A stretch of 33,385 bases of DNA, from assembly GCA_031277335.1 (NCBI GenBank), contig JAITMM010000226.1, positions 1 through 33,385 of the forward strand. The letters run 5' to 3'. Of this stretch, positions 24,029-33,385 are shown piece after piece. The stretch's first letter is position 1, and each line of letters opens with the position of its first letter. Position numbers and translations under genes: made by a program. The notes beneath the pieces were generated by a model. It was not told the origin of the DNA and ran no database searches. It worked only from the letters and a program-made list of their open reading frames with translations. This stretch comes from Tannerella sp. (GTDB lineage Bacteria > Bacteroidota > Bacteroidia > Bacteroidales > Tannerellaceae).

Positions 24029-25720
24029 CTATTTGATCAGACTTGTGAAAGACGAGTTAGTGGCATATTTTGCAAATTCCAAGTCGAGGGCGGCTTCGCG
24101 TGCCAGCGACGGTTTCTTTGCTATGGCCGAGCTCAAATTTGCGATCACTGCATTCGTGTCGTTCGTGCGGGCTGCGACGATGGCTTTCAGGTAGTCGGTC
24201 GTCGCATCAGGGCGCGTCACGGCGTTCAATGTCTGCGATGCACGGCTGTAGTCCTTTGCCATGAGTTGAGCCAGCGCGGTGTTATTTGTCTTGCTTGCGC
24301 CGAATGAACTGACGGCTCTCGAGTAATCTCCCTGCAACAAGTATAATATACCAAGCGATTCACCCAATTCAGGCACGTTGGATGCACTGCCGATCAGTTG
24401 CTCCGCCTTCGCCTTGTCTCCTTTCGTCAATGCGATAAGTCCCAGGTTCATATTTGATTCGCTATTGTTCTTGACGCTATTTGCTTTCGCAAACATCTCT
24501 TCGGCCTTGACAATATCGCCGGCATTGAAGCGTTGCGTACCGATATTGTTCCACACGCGGTAGTCGTTCGGGAAGAGCTGGCTTGCTTTCGTATAGATGG
24601 CCTCCTTGTCGGTGGCATTGTCGGTCAGCGTGGCGGCATAGAGTATTTCTTCCACAGTCAGTGCGTTAGGATTGGTTTGAGCTAAGCGGCTGATTTCCTC
24701 GTCCGACTTGCCGATGATTTCAATGTTGGCAATCAGGCGCGAGCGGCGCAGTTGCGGCAGGATTTCATCAGCCAGCGACTGGAAGACGGTGGAGATATTT
24801 TTGATTTCACGTTCACGCTGTTCGGGGTCTTTGTACATGGAAAGCACGCGCAAGACAAGGTCTTTGTCCTGCAGGTTGGATTTGGACACAAGTTCCTGGA
24901 ATCCTTCCCAGTCCTGAGCCGTATAATGTGCGTCGACGGGGAGAGCTATCTGGCGTTTCTTCAATTCTGACTCCAAGTATTTCCTCGTATTTGTCTCGCG
25001 CTGAGCGGCCAGCGTCTCATTCAGTTTCAGTCCGCCATCGGGAGAAGCATACGCAGATACTTCAAGAGCGACGTTTTGATTGGCTGCCGCATCGGCTGCC
25101 GCAACGAGATCTTTCCAGTCGGTTATCTCGCTCTTGTTCAGCTCTCTTGCCCTGAGTTCGGCCTGTTGGATGACGAACATGATATTGGCATCGTGCGCCT
25201 CCTTGATGATGCGTTGAAATTTATCGGGAGCAATGGCCGGTGTAGCCGTTCCTGCATCGACCAGCGCGGAAGTAGCCAACACGCCATCGGCAATTTTTAT
25301 GTCCGGCAGTTTCACCGTTTTGTTTTTGATTTTGGCCTCGAATGTCAGGTATAGCTCTGATTTTTTCATCTCGGGTTTATACTTAAAAGACGATTTCATC
25401 GTGACATTCCCTCCGTTATTGTAGAGAATGGTCGGGTTATTGGCCTTCACCTTTTCGCCCTGGTACGTGTAGGCCGTCCCCCATGTCTCGCCGGTGGCGT
25501 AGCGCAAGACGGGCATAACGGTGACGACTGCATTTTTATTGAACCATTTGGCCGGATAGGTGGCACTGATGGTCACCGGGACTTCGCCTGCAACGGCTTC
25601 GAGCGGCTGCGGATCAGCCTTGAAATACTGATCGGATAGAGGAGTGAGTTTGCCGCTGCAGGACGCTAACGCGAAAATCGTTGCTAATGTGAGCATTGGC
25701 AGAAGGAATCTTTTGTTCAT
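24029..25720 (-). CDS. Tetratricopeptide-repeat lipoprotein with OmpA-like segment
   Basis: The protein of about 563 residues begins with a signal sequence and lipobox LASC (Cys21). Three regions follow. The first is a beta-rich N-terminal half with LEAVAGEVPVTISATYP and ADGVLATSALVDAG. The second is an OmpA-C-like stretch around residues 215-260 (ALEVSAYASPDGG, LAAQRETNTRKYLE), normally a peptidoglycan-binding fold. The third is a C-terminal TPR array (from about 355; NIGTQRFNAGDIVKAEEMFAKA, split at the repeat, then LGLIALTKGDKAKAEQLI). Close relatives are widespread in Bacteroidales, where I know of no assigned function. An envelope scaffold linking membrane, peptidoglycan and protein partners is inferred. 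An ATG two codons upstream (25726) is also possible. It has its own promoter and strong terminator. Confidence 0.85.
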   Translation of the reverse strand: MNKRFLLPMLTLATIFALASCSGKLTPLSDQYFKADPQPLEAVAGEVPVTISATYPAKWFNKNAVVTVMPVLRYATGETWGTAYTYQGEKVKANNPTILYNNGGNVTMKSSFKYKPEMKKSELYLTFEAKIKNKTVKLPDIKIADGVLATSALVDAGTATPAIAPDKFQRIIKEAHDANIMFVIQQAELRARELNKSEITDWKDLVAAADAAANQNVALEVSAYASPDGGLKLNETLAAQRETNTRKYLESELKKRQIALPVDAHYTAQDWEGFQELVSKSNLQDKDLVLRVLSMYKDPEQREREIKNISTVFQSLADEILPQLRRSRLIANIEIIGKSDEEISRLAQTNPNALTVEEILYAATLTDNATDKEAIYTKASQLFPNDYRVWNNIGTQRFNAGDIVKAEEMFAKANSVKNNSESNMNLGLIALTKGDKAKAEQLIGSASNVPELGESLGILYLLQGDYSRAVSSFGASKTNNTALAQLMAKDYSRASQTLNAVTRPDATTDYLKAIVAARTNDTNAVIANLSSAIAKKPSLAREAALDLEFAKYATNSSFTSLIK

Positions 25721-25811
25721 AATCATTGTAAGTTAAAATTGTTATTTGTTTAATTTTTGAATATTTATACATTTTTTTAAAGATGCTTTATAGGCAAATT
25801 TTATTTCAGTG

Positions 25812-25819
25812 CAAAAATA
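25812..25819 (-). promoter_or_regulatory. Promoter -7 box for the TPR lipoprotein
   Basis: On the minus strand TATTTTTG matches TAnnTTTG, about 90 nt before the start codon. No clear -33 TTG. The surrounding 25721-25997 region is AT-rich and otherwise featureless apart from the aroA promoter. Confidence 0.5.
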
Positions 25820-25933
25820 ACATTTTTTTCGACATGAAACGGCGATTTCATCATAAAAATTTGCGCATTAACGTTTATTAACTATCTTAAAAAATCTTGA
25901 AATAGATGAAGTTTACCGAATATGTTTTTCAGC

Positions 25934-25967
25934 TTTGAGGAAAACAATAAAAAAAATTATACTTTTG
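25934..25967 (+). promoter_or_regulatory. Promoter of aroA
   Basis: TACTTTTG (25960-25967) matches the -7 consensus, with a TTTG at 25934-25937 (spacer 22 nt, slightly long). It lies inside the extended reading frame starting at a TTG at 25935, which argues that translation starts at the ATG at 25998. Confidence 0.6.
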
Positions 25968-25997
25968 CCATTCGAATCTCGTTCGAGTAATAAACTT

Positions 25998-27230
25998 ATG
26001 GATTATTTAATCAAAACGCAAGGTTTCCGGGCAGTCTCCATCAAGCTGCCGGCCTCTAAAAGCATAAGTAACAGGGTGCTGATACTTAATGCCTTGAGTT
26101 GTGCGTCGCAATCCGTTCAGAATCTGGCAGACTGCGACGATACGAATGTCATGCTAAAGGCATTGCAATCATCTGAGCACGAGATAGATATCAAGGCTGC
26201 CGGCACGGCCATGCGTTTTCTGACGGCTTATCTGGCAGGTAGGCCGGGGAACCGGACAATTACAGGCACGGAGCGGATGAAAAACAGGCCTGTCAAAATT
26301 CTTGTCGATGCGCTCAATTCATTAGGTGCACAAATTGAATATGTTGATAAAGAGGGATTTCCGCCTTTGAGAATCATCGGGAACCGTTTGGTCGGCGGCG
26401 AAACATCGCTCTACGGAGGCGTCAGCTCCCAGTATATTTCCGCCTTGCTGATGGCGGCGCCGCTGATGGAGAAGGGATTGCGTCTGCATCTGACCGGCCG
26501 AGTGATTTCACGTCCCTATCTCGACTTGACCATCCGGCTGATGAAAGAATTTGGCGTCACCGTCTTTGAAGACGGGCATACGCTGACCATTCCGCCTCAA
26601 TCTTATGTGCCTGTCCCCTTTACTGTTGAATCGGACTGGAGTGCAGCATCTTACTGGTACGAAATAGTGGCGCTGTCCGACGACGCCCGGGTCTCGCTTT
26701 CCGGCCTGTTTGCCGACAGCATGCAAGGCGATGCCGGAATCGTATATTTATTTGATAAACTGGGAGTTGAAACAATCTTTGAAACAGACGGAGTCGTCTT
26801 GAGAAGGAAGGAGCGCAGCGTGGATATGCCTTTTACACAGGACTTTACCGATATGCCGGATATGGCCCAGACCTTTGCCGTCACGTGCGCGGTGCTTGGA
26901 ATCCCTTTCATTCTCAGCGGATTGCAAAGCCTGAAAATCAAGGAAACCGACCGGTTGGCTGCGTTGTGCAACGAATTGTCTAAGCTGGGATATCTGCTGA
27001 CGGAAGAAGACGGTCAAATCCTGCGCTGGAATGGTGAACTGACGGCACCCGCCCAGGTACCCGTCATTCAAACGTATGACGATCACAGAATGGCTATGGC
27101 GTTCGCTCCCATTGCCTTACGTCGCCCAGAAGGTATTACTTTAGCAAATATTGAAGTCGTTTCAAAGAGCTATCCTCTATTTTGGAAAGACTTGCAAAAA
27201 GCTGATTTTAAATTGATTTCAATGGCATAA
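25998..27230 (+). CDS. aroA: 3-phosphoshikimate 1-carboxyvinyltransferase (EPSP synthase)
   Basis: The 410-residue enzyme joins phosphoenolpyruvate to shikimate-3-phosphate, the sixth step of the pathway to chorismate. Motifs are LPASKSISNR, AGTAMRFLTAYLAG, GTERMKNRPV, SSQYISALLMAAP, LKIKETDR and YDDHRMAMAFAP. The residue after GTAMR is Phe where E. coli-type (class I) enzymes have Pro101; changes there can reduce glyphosate sensitivity, though Phe may simply be normal for this lineage. The protein is slightly shorter than E. coli AroA (427). The ATG at 25998 is chosen over an upstream TTG because the promoter lies between them. The DUF3078 gene follows after 30 bp and may be co-transcribed. 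Confidence 0.95.
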   Translation: MDYLIKTQGFRAVSIKLPASKSISNRVLILNALSCASQSVQNLADCDDTNVMLKALQSSEHEIDIKAAGTAMRFLTAYLAGRPGNRTITGTERMKNRPVKILVDALNSLGAQIEYVDKEGFPPLRIIGNRLVGGETSLYGGVSSQYISALLMAAPLMEKGLRLHLTGRVISRPYLDLTIRLMKEFGVTVFEDGHTLTIPPQSYVPVPFTVESDWSAASYWYEIVALSDDARVSLSGLFADSMQGDAGIVYLFDKLGVETIFETDGVVLRRKERSVDMPFTQDFTDMPDMAQTFAVTCAVLGIPFILSGLQSLKIKETDRLAALCNELSKLGYLLTEEDGQILRWNGELTAPAQVPVIQTYDDHRMAMAFAPIALRRPEGITLANIEVVSKSYPLFWKDLQKADFKLISMA

Positions 27231-27260
27231 ATCCATGATTTATCTATAAAAATACAGACT

Positions 27261-28613
27261 ATGAAGCTGAAAATCCTTACGATACTTTTAATATTAATGC
27301 TTTCAGGAATGACCGTTAGCGGACAGGACTGGAGCAGTACGGCAAATGTACGCAAGATCATAGAACGAATAGATGCGAGGATCGACTCGCTGAAAAGTTT
27401 GTACGATAGCTCATGTTATCAAGATACTAACATGTTTAACCCAATGTTTTTAATGCCTGTATTCAAGCCGATTCAGACGTTTACACCTGACATTTACCGT
27501 CCGCAACGGTGGACAGTCGGCACAGACAATAGTGCATCCCAACTATCTATGTATAAGCCGATAACTGTTTTTCAAAAAGAAAAAATAAAAAAGCAAATTT
27601 CCGATGCCGCCTATCTGCATATCCTCTTCAAATTGCCCTATCTTTTTAAATATACCATTGACAATCTGCCTTCCGAGAAAATGTATTTAATTGAAAAGAA
27701 CGAAAAGGCTCAAGTGACGGTAGGTGAGGTTTACGTCCATCTCGATGAAAACGAGGCTCCCAAGAAATTTATACCTGACCGTAAATACTGGATATCAGGC
27801 TTTGAAAGCGCCATAAAGTTTTCGGAAAATTCGACATCGGGCAACTGGTATAGCGGGCCGATCAAGACGACCATCCTCAATATATTCACAAGAAATATCG
27901 TAAAGTACAACTACGCAAAAGACAGGATTAAATGGGATAACGACCTGGAACTCAGGCTTAATTTTTATAATTCGCCAAATGACACCTTGCGGCGTTACAA
28001 AGTGAGTGACGATTTTTTCAGGCTCCACAGCAATTATGGCCTGAAAGCATTCAATAAATGGTATTACACGATAGACAGTGAATTTAAAACTCAGCTATTC
28101 TCTAATTATCAAGAAAATACAAACTTTCTGCAAGCCGGCCTCCTATCGCCTTTCACTTTCAATATAGGTGTCGGCGTCAAATATGACCTTACGCATAAAT
28201 ACAATCGTCCTGATCGTTCATTAGCAATTTCCCTAAACCTGGCGCCTCTGTCATATACCTATATGTCAAGCAGAAAGGACGATATAGACTGGGGGCGTCA
28301 CGGTTTTCCCAAAGACGATGCAACAGGAGATTACAAACATTATTTAAGCAGATTCGGCTCAACGGCAGACTTCAATATGAACTGGAAAATCACATGGGAT
28401 GTGGTGTGGAAATCGAGATTGAAGTATTTCACAACGTACGACCGCGTTGTAGCCGAATGTGAAAATTCACTTGATTTTGCCATCAGCCGTTTCTTCTCTA
28501 CATTGCTGTATTTAAATTTAAGGTATGATGACGGCGTAACAAAAGTAAATGAATCAGACTCTTTCCTGCAATGGAACCAGTTGATCAGCTTCGGATTCAG
28601 TTATAAATGGTAA
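27261..28613 (+). CDS. DUF3078 family protein, probable outer-membrane beta-barrel
   Basis: The 450-residue protein has a cleavable signal peptide (about residues 1-21, ending VSG before QDW). A long C-terminal region has alternating hydrophobic/polar strands and ends in the aromatic FSYKW, typical of outer-membrane barrels. Short strands such as NMNWKITWDVVWKSRLKYF and FSTLLYLNLRYDDGV recur. The match is to DUF3078, a Bacteroidetes family without known function. The residues after the signal peptide (about 25-50) are charged and helical. It lies 30 bp after aroA and 16 bp before galE; co-transcription is likely but no functional link is evident. Confidence 0.8.
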   Translation: MKLKILTILLILMLSGMTVSGQDWSSTANVRKIIERIDARIDSLKSLYDSSCYQDTNMFNPMFLMPVFKPIQTFTPDIYRPQRWTVGTDNSASQLSMYKPITVFQKEKIKKQISDAAYLHILFKLPYLFKYTIDNLPSEKMYLIEKNEKAQVTVGEVYVHLDENEAPKKFIPDRKYWISGFESAIKFSENSTSGNWYSGPIKTTILNIFTRNIVKYNYAKDRIKWDNDLELRLNFYNSPNDTLRRYKVSDDFFRLHSNYGLKAFNKWYYTIDSEFKTQLFSNYQENTNFLQAGLLSPFTFNIGVGVKYDLTHKYNRPDRSLAISLNLAPLSYTYMSSRKDDIDWGRHGFPKDDATGDYKHYLSRFGSTADFNMNWKITWDVVWKSRLKYFTTYDRVVAECENSLDFAISRFFSTLLYLNLRYDDGVTKVNESDSFLQWNQLISFGFSYKW

Positions 28614-28629
28614 TAAATTAAAAAGTTTT

Positions 28630-29649
28630 ATGAATAAGATTTTAGTAACAGGGGGAACGGGATATATCGGTTCACATACGGTGGTTGAATTGCAATTAGC
28701 AGGTTTTGAGGTTCTGATAATTGACAATCTATCAAATTCCAACATAGAGGTATTAGCCGGCATAGAAAAAATTACAGGTATACGTCCGACATTCAAACTG
28801 CTGGATTGCAATGATAAAGACGGATTGGAAGGCTTGTTGTCTGAGAATCGTGACATTCAGGGTATCATTCATTTTGCGGCAAATAAAGCCGTCGGAGAAT
28901 CGGTGGAGCAGCCGTTAAAATATTATCGAAACAACTTGATATCACTGATTAATTTATTGGAACTTATGCCTTTATATCGTATTTCAGGACTTGTCTTCTC
29001 GTCTTCATGCACCGTCTACGGTCAGCCTGACGTGTTGCCTGTCACGGAGGATGCACCTGTCAAGCCGGCCATGTCTCCTTATGGCAATACAAAGCAAATC
29101 AACGAGGAGATCATTCGCGACACGATAAACGCAGGAGCACCGATTAAAAGCATTATATTACGCTATTTCAATCCGATAGGTGCTCATCCAAGCGCCGAAA
29201 TAGGTGAACTGCCGCTTGGCGAACCGCAGAATCTGGCGCCTTTAGTGACGCAAACGGCAGCCGGCATCCGACATGAACTGAGCGTTTTCGGCGATGATTA
29301 CGACACACCTGACGGCTCGTGCGTGCGCGATTATATTAATGTAGTCGACTTGGCAAAAGCCCATGTCATAGCGGTCAAGCGATTGTTGGAAGACAGCTCT
29401 GAAACTGACATAGAAATATTTAATCTGGGAACAGGACGCGGAGTGACTGTGCTTGAACTTATCCGTACATTCGAAAAGGCAACAGGCGTCAAAGTACCTT
29501 ACAAAATTGTCGCACGACGCGAAGGCGATATCGAAAAGGTTTGGGCGGACGCCACGCTCGCCAACAACGTATTACGCTGGAAAGCTAAAGAATCTTTAGA
29601 AAACACACTCCTATCAGCCTGGAAATGGCAACAGAAGCAAACCGTATAA
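28630..29649 (+). CDS. galE: UDP-glucose 4-epimerase
   Basis: The 339-residue short-chain dehydrogenase interconverts UDP-glucose and UDP-galactose, supplying galactose for surface polysaccharides. The NAD-binding motif is TGGTGYIGSH near the N-terminus; HFAANKAVGES and SSSCTVYG precede the catalytic Tyr151-x-x-x-Lys155 (SPYGNTKQ). RYFNPIGAHPSAEIGE and NLGTGRGVTVLEL are standard for GalE. Length equals that of typical GalE. It is the last gene of the aroA-DUF3078-galE run, and a hairpin 49 bp downstream may end the transcript. Confidence 0.95.
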   Translation: MNKILVTGGTGYIGSHTVVELQLAGFEVLIIDNLSNSNIEVLAGIEKITGIRPTFKLLDCNDKDGLEGLLSENRDIQGIIHFAANKAVGESVEQPLKYYRNNLISLINLLELMPLYRISGLVFSSSCTVYGQPDVLPVTEDAPVKPAMSPYGNTKQINEEIIRDTINAGAPIKSIILRYFNPIGAHPSAEIGELPLGEPQNLAPLVTQTAAGIRHELSVFGDDYDTPDGSCVRDYINVVDLAKAHVIAVKRLLEDSSETDIEIFNLGTGRGVTVLELIRTFEKATGVKVPYKIVARREGDIEKVWADATLANNVLRWKAKESLENTLLSAWKWQQKQTV

Positions 29650-29701
29650 TCACCTGATTCACTGCCAATTATCTGATACCACGAATCCAGAGGACTTAAA
29701 A

Positions 29702-29719
29702 ATACCTTATACATGGTAT
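29702..29719 (+). promoter_or_regulatory. Palindromic operator ATACC-N8-GGTAT upstream of cysK copy 2
   Basis: ATACC (29702-29706), 8 nt, GGTAT (29715-29719); the symmetry extends to 8-bp arms (29699-29706/29715-29722). It ends exactly 22 nt upstream of the -7 box at 29742, identical in half-site sequence, spacing and position to the site at cysK copy 1. A T run 7 nt after the extended arm means it could also act as a galE terminator. Confidence 0.65.
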
Positions 29720-29741
29720 TTTACGGCATTTTTTTTCACCT

Positions 29742-29749
29742 TATCTTTG
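29742..29749 (+). promoter_or_regulatory. Promoter -7 box for cysK copy 2 and metY
   Basis: TATCTTTG matches the consensus; start codon 44 nt downstream. The -33 position has no TTG and coincides with the edge of the palindrome. Confidence 0.7.
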
Positions 29750-29793
29750 CGGCATATATATGAGTATTAATTGTTTTTTAAAAACGTAAGATT

Positions 29794-30735
29794 ATGATTG
29801 CAAAGAAATTAACGGAATTGATTGGCAACACTCCCTTGTTGGAGTTCGAAAGTTTTGCCACATCTAAACAAGCCGAAGGAAAAATTATCGGCAAACTTGA
29901 GTATTTTAATCCGCTCGGAAGCGTAAAAGATCGCATTGCATTTGCAATGATTGAAGATGCAGAGCGTAGAGGCGTGCTCAACAAAGATTCAGTGATAATA
30001 GAGCCTACAAGCGGCAATACAGGGATAGGCCTGGCGTATGTTGCTGCCACTAAAGGTTATAGATTAATATTGGCGATGCCCGAAACGATGAGTCTCGAAA
30101 GGCGAAACCTCTTGAAGGCGCTTGGCGCCGAACTTGTGCTGACCGAAGGAGCCAAAGGAATGAAGGGAGCCATAGCCAGAGCAGGCGAGTTACAAGCCGA
30201 AATTCCCAATTCGATCATTCTGCAACAGTTTGAAAATCCGGCCAATTCGGCCATTCATTACCATACAACGGCAGAAGAGATTTGGCGAGATACGGCCGGG
30301 AAAATTGATATTTTTGTATCCGGCGTGGGCACCGGCGGAACGGTGAGCGGCGCAGGTAAACGCTTGAAGGAACTTAATCCCTCCATACAGGTTGTGGCCG
30401 TAGAGCCGACAGACTCGCCCGTACTATCAGGCGGCAATCCCGCCCCTCATAAGATACAGGGCATAGGCGCCGGTTTTATACCTAAAATATATGATGCATC
30501 TGTCGTAGATACAATCCTTACAGTCAGCAATAACGAGGCAATACAGACCTCGCGCGAGCTGGCAAAAACAGAAGGACTTCTAGTAGGCATCTCTTCGGGA
30601 GCGGCCGTGTTTGCAGCGCTTCAATTAGCTAAACTACCTGAAAATAAAGGGAAAAACATCGTTGCAATCCTTCCGGATACAGGCGAACGATACCTTTCGA
30701 CAGTGTTATACGCTTTTGAAGATTATCCATTATAA
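29794..30735 (+). CDS. cysK: Cysteine synthase A, copy 2
   Basis: The 313-residue paralogue of the enzyme at 22942-23889 has the same reaction: O-acetylserine plus sulfide to cysteine. Lys45 in [12 protein letters not shown] is the PLP lysine; [14 protein letters not shown] and [10 protein letters not shown] are all intact, so both copies should be active. Differences are spread over the length, pointing to an old duplication or separate acquisition rather than a recent copy. It is followed after 21 bp by metY, so this copy sits in a sulfur-assimilation operon. Confidence 0.95.
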   Translation: MIAKKLTELIGNTPLLEFESFATSKQAEGKIIGKLEYFNPLGSVKDRIAFAMIEDAERRGVLNKDSVIIEPTSGNTGIGLAYVAATKGYRLILAMPETMSLERRNLLKALGAELVLTEGAKGMKGAIARAGELQAEIPNSIILQQFENPANSAIHYHTTAEEIWRDTAGKIDIFVSGVGTGGTVSGAGKRLKELNPSIQVVAVEPTDSPVLSGGNPAPHKIQGIGAGFIPKIYDASVVDTILTVSNNEAIQTSRELAKTEGLLVGISSGAAVFAALQLAKLPENKGKNIVAILPDTGERYLSTVLYAFEDYPL

Positions 30736-30747
30736 ACATTTAATTAG

Positions 30748-32052
<1,305 letters not shown>

Positions 32053-32133
32053 GCTGACATATTTTTGTATTTACGCATCGGAATATTTTCAATTCTACCG
32101 AATAAGTAAATATATTTTTATATATTCGCAGCG

Positions 32134-32205
32134 TATTTCTCTCCGTAGATATTTTTACGGAGAGAAATATTCCTGTGTCGGGCTGTGCGGCTCAAACAGG
32201 ACACA
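32134..32205 (+). other. Structured non-coding region before aconitase: 14-bp stem-loop plus second inverted repeat
   Basis: A perfect 14-bp stem (32134-32147 with 32156-32169, 8-nt loop) stands in the 184-bp metY-acn gap. A second possible pairing, TGTGTC (32174-32179) with GACACA (32200-32205), or alternatively CCTGT (32172-32176) with ACAGG (32196-32200), follows. There is no T run after the first stem on either strand, so it is not a canonical terminator. A near-consensus box TATATTCG (32121-32128) lies just before it; if used, the aconitase mRNA would begin at the stem. Function is not known. Confidence 0.5.
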
Positions 32206-32236
32206 TAATATAATGAATATAATTTAATAATTGTCC

Positions 32237-33385
32237 ATGTTTGACTGGAAACTTATAGATCAGATTTACAGCTCGTTTGCCGAGCGAGTAGAGAAGGCTC
32301 AACAGGTGTTGGGACATCCGTTGACTTTAGCCGAGAAAATTTTGTACGCTCATCTGTATGATACAGAGGCGATTCAACCCTATCGCAGAGGAGAGGACTA
32401 TGTGCATTTTTCACCCGACCGGGTGGCGATGCAGGATGCAACGGCGCAGATGGCGCTGCTGCAATTTATGAATGCCGGACGCCAACGGACGGCCGTGCCG
32501 ACATCAGTCCATTGCGACCATATCATCGTCGCTGAAAAAGGTGCGCAGTCCGACCTTCAAAAAGCGCTTGTAGACAATCAGGAAGTATATGATTTCCTGC
32601 GCTCTGTAGCTGATAAATACGGCATAGGCTTTTGGAAACCCGGTGCCGGTATAATTCACCAGGTGGCGCTCGAAAACTATGCATTCCCCGGCGGCATGAT
32701 GATTGGCACCGATTCGCATACGCCGACAGCCGGAGGGCTGGGTATGCTCGGCATAGGCGTCGGAGGCGCTGATGCCATGGAGGTGATGGCAGGCATGTCG
32801 TGGGAACTGAAGATGCCTAAACTAATAGGCGTCAAACTGACCGGACAGCTTAACGGCTGGACGGCTCCAAAAGATATCATCCTGAAACTGACCGGCCTAC
32901 TGACCGTCAAAGGCGGCACGAACGCCATCATCGAATACTTCGGCGAGGGCTGCCGCTCCATCTCGGCAACAGGAAAAGCCACCATCTGCAATATGGGTGC
33001 AGAGGTGGGGGCAACAACTTCCGTCTTCCCCTACGACGCCAACATGGCGGCCTACCTGCGTGCGACAGGACGCGCGCAAGTAGCAGAAAGGGCTGATTCG
33101 CTGGCAGATATGCTGCGGGCAGATGACGAAGTGGCTAATATGCCTGAAAAGTATTACGACAACGTGATCGAAATAGACCTTTCTTCTCTCGAACCTTATG
33201 TCAACGGCCCGTTTACGCCTGACGCCGCATGGCCTATCTCCCAGTTTGCACAAGTTGTGAAGGAAAAAGGCTATCCGCAACAGATGGAGGTAGGATTAGT
33301 CGGCTCGTGCACAAACTCTTCTTACGAAGACCTCGGCAGGGCAGCCTACGTGGCAAAACAGGCAATAGCTAAAGATATAGATGTC
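32237..33385 (+). CDS. acn: Aconitate hydratase (5' part, cut by window end)
   Basis: The first 383 codons of an aconitase of the mitochondrial/AcnA-like branch are present; the frame is open to the last base. It isomerises citrate to isocitrate through a [4Fe-4S] cluster. Visible motifs are [71 protein letters not shown] and [12 protein letters not shown]. The first cluster cysteine is Cys358 in GSCTNSS; the two others would lie beyond the window. ATG at 32237 gives the family-like N-terminus [11 protein letters not shown]. The next genes, often isocitrate dehydrogenase and citrate synthase in Bacteroidales, are not visible. Confidence 0.95.
   Translation, partial: MFDWKLIDQIYSSFAERVEKAQQVLGHPLTLAEKILYAHLYDTEAIQPYRRGEDYVHFSPDRVAMQDATAQMALLQFMNAGRQRTAVPTSVHCDHIIVAEKGAQSDLQKALVDNQEVYDFLRSVADKYGIGFWKPGAGIIHQVALENYAFPGGMMIGTDSHTPTAGGLGMLGIGVGGADAMEVMAGMSWELKMPKLIGVKLTGQLNGWTAPKDIILKLTGLLTVKGGTNAIIEYFGEGCRSISATGKATICNMGAEVGATTSVFPYDANMAAYLRATGRAQVAERADSLADMLRADDEVANMPEKYYDNVIEIDLSSLEPYVNGPFTPDAAWPISQFAQVVKEKGYPQQMEVGLVGSCTNSSYEDLGRAAYVAKQAIAKDIDV

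Noticed and set aside
25935-25997. aroA starting at TTG 25935
   Set aside because: A -7 box lies inside this segment and the added residues are not part of the EPSP synthase fold; ATG at 25998 preferred.
32099-32128. Inverted repeat CGAATA/TATTCG before the aconitase stem-loop
   Set aside because: Six-base arms with an 18-nt AT-rich loop; too weak to claim, probably chance.

Overview
The window is chromosomal DNA from a member of the Bacteroidota, almost certainly the order Bacteroidales. The evidence is a bacterial serine palmitoyltransferase (sphingolipid synthesis), a GldH lipoprotein, a DUF3078 protein, the purH-mreBCD-mrdA-rodA cluster, the Bacteroides-type membrane pyrophosphatase, and many sites matching the Bacteroidetes -7 promoter box TAnnTTTG. 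Where a -33 TTG/TTTG is visible, it usually lies 20 nt upstream of the -7 box. Genus cannot be fixed from the sequence alone. I see no phage, insertion sequence, integrase or CRISPR array. Most of the content is housekeeping. No gene-free stretch exceeds about 300 bases; the longest (4507-4786 and 25721-25997) are AT-rich divergent promoter regions.

Layout: 1-591 is the 3' end of a HlyD-type secretion adaptor. At 683-1876 stands an AT-rich orphan AAA ATPase/DUF4143 gene with a 16-bp palindrome in its leader. A probable independent small RNA (minus strand, about 1877-1963) with its own promoter and terminator separates it from the membrane pyrophosphatase hppA (minus). Divergently, spt, a PSP1/RicT-like gene and gldH run forward and meet the reverse cell-shape operon purH-mreB-mreC-mreD-mrdA-rodA with overlapping stop codons. 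Then come apbE (minus), a tandem DUF1080 lipoprotein (plus), tRNA-Arg(CCG) (minus), sbcD-sbcC (minus), a Sua5/YciO-type gene (plus), cysK copy 1 (minus), a large TPR lipoprotein (minus), and on the plus strand aroA, DUF3078, galE, cysK copy 2, metY and the 5' part of an aconitase gene cut by the window end.

The most notable regulatory observation is that the two cysK paralogues, about 6 kb apart on opposite strands, each carry an ATACC-N8-GGTAT palindrome exactly 22 nt upstream of a TAnnTTTG box. This points to a common regulator controlling both copies and, through the second, metY: a small sulfur-assimilation regulon readable from the DNA alone. The candidate small RNA and a structured region in front of aconitase are the other non-coding features worth checking.
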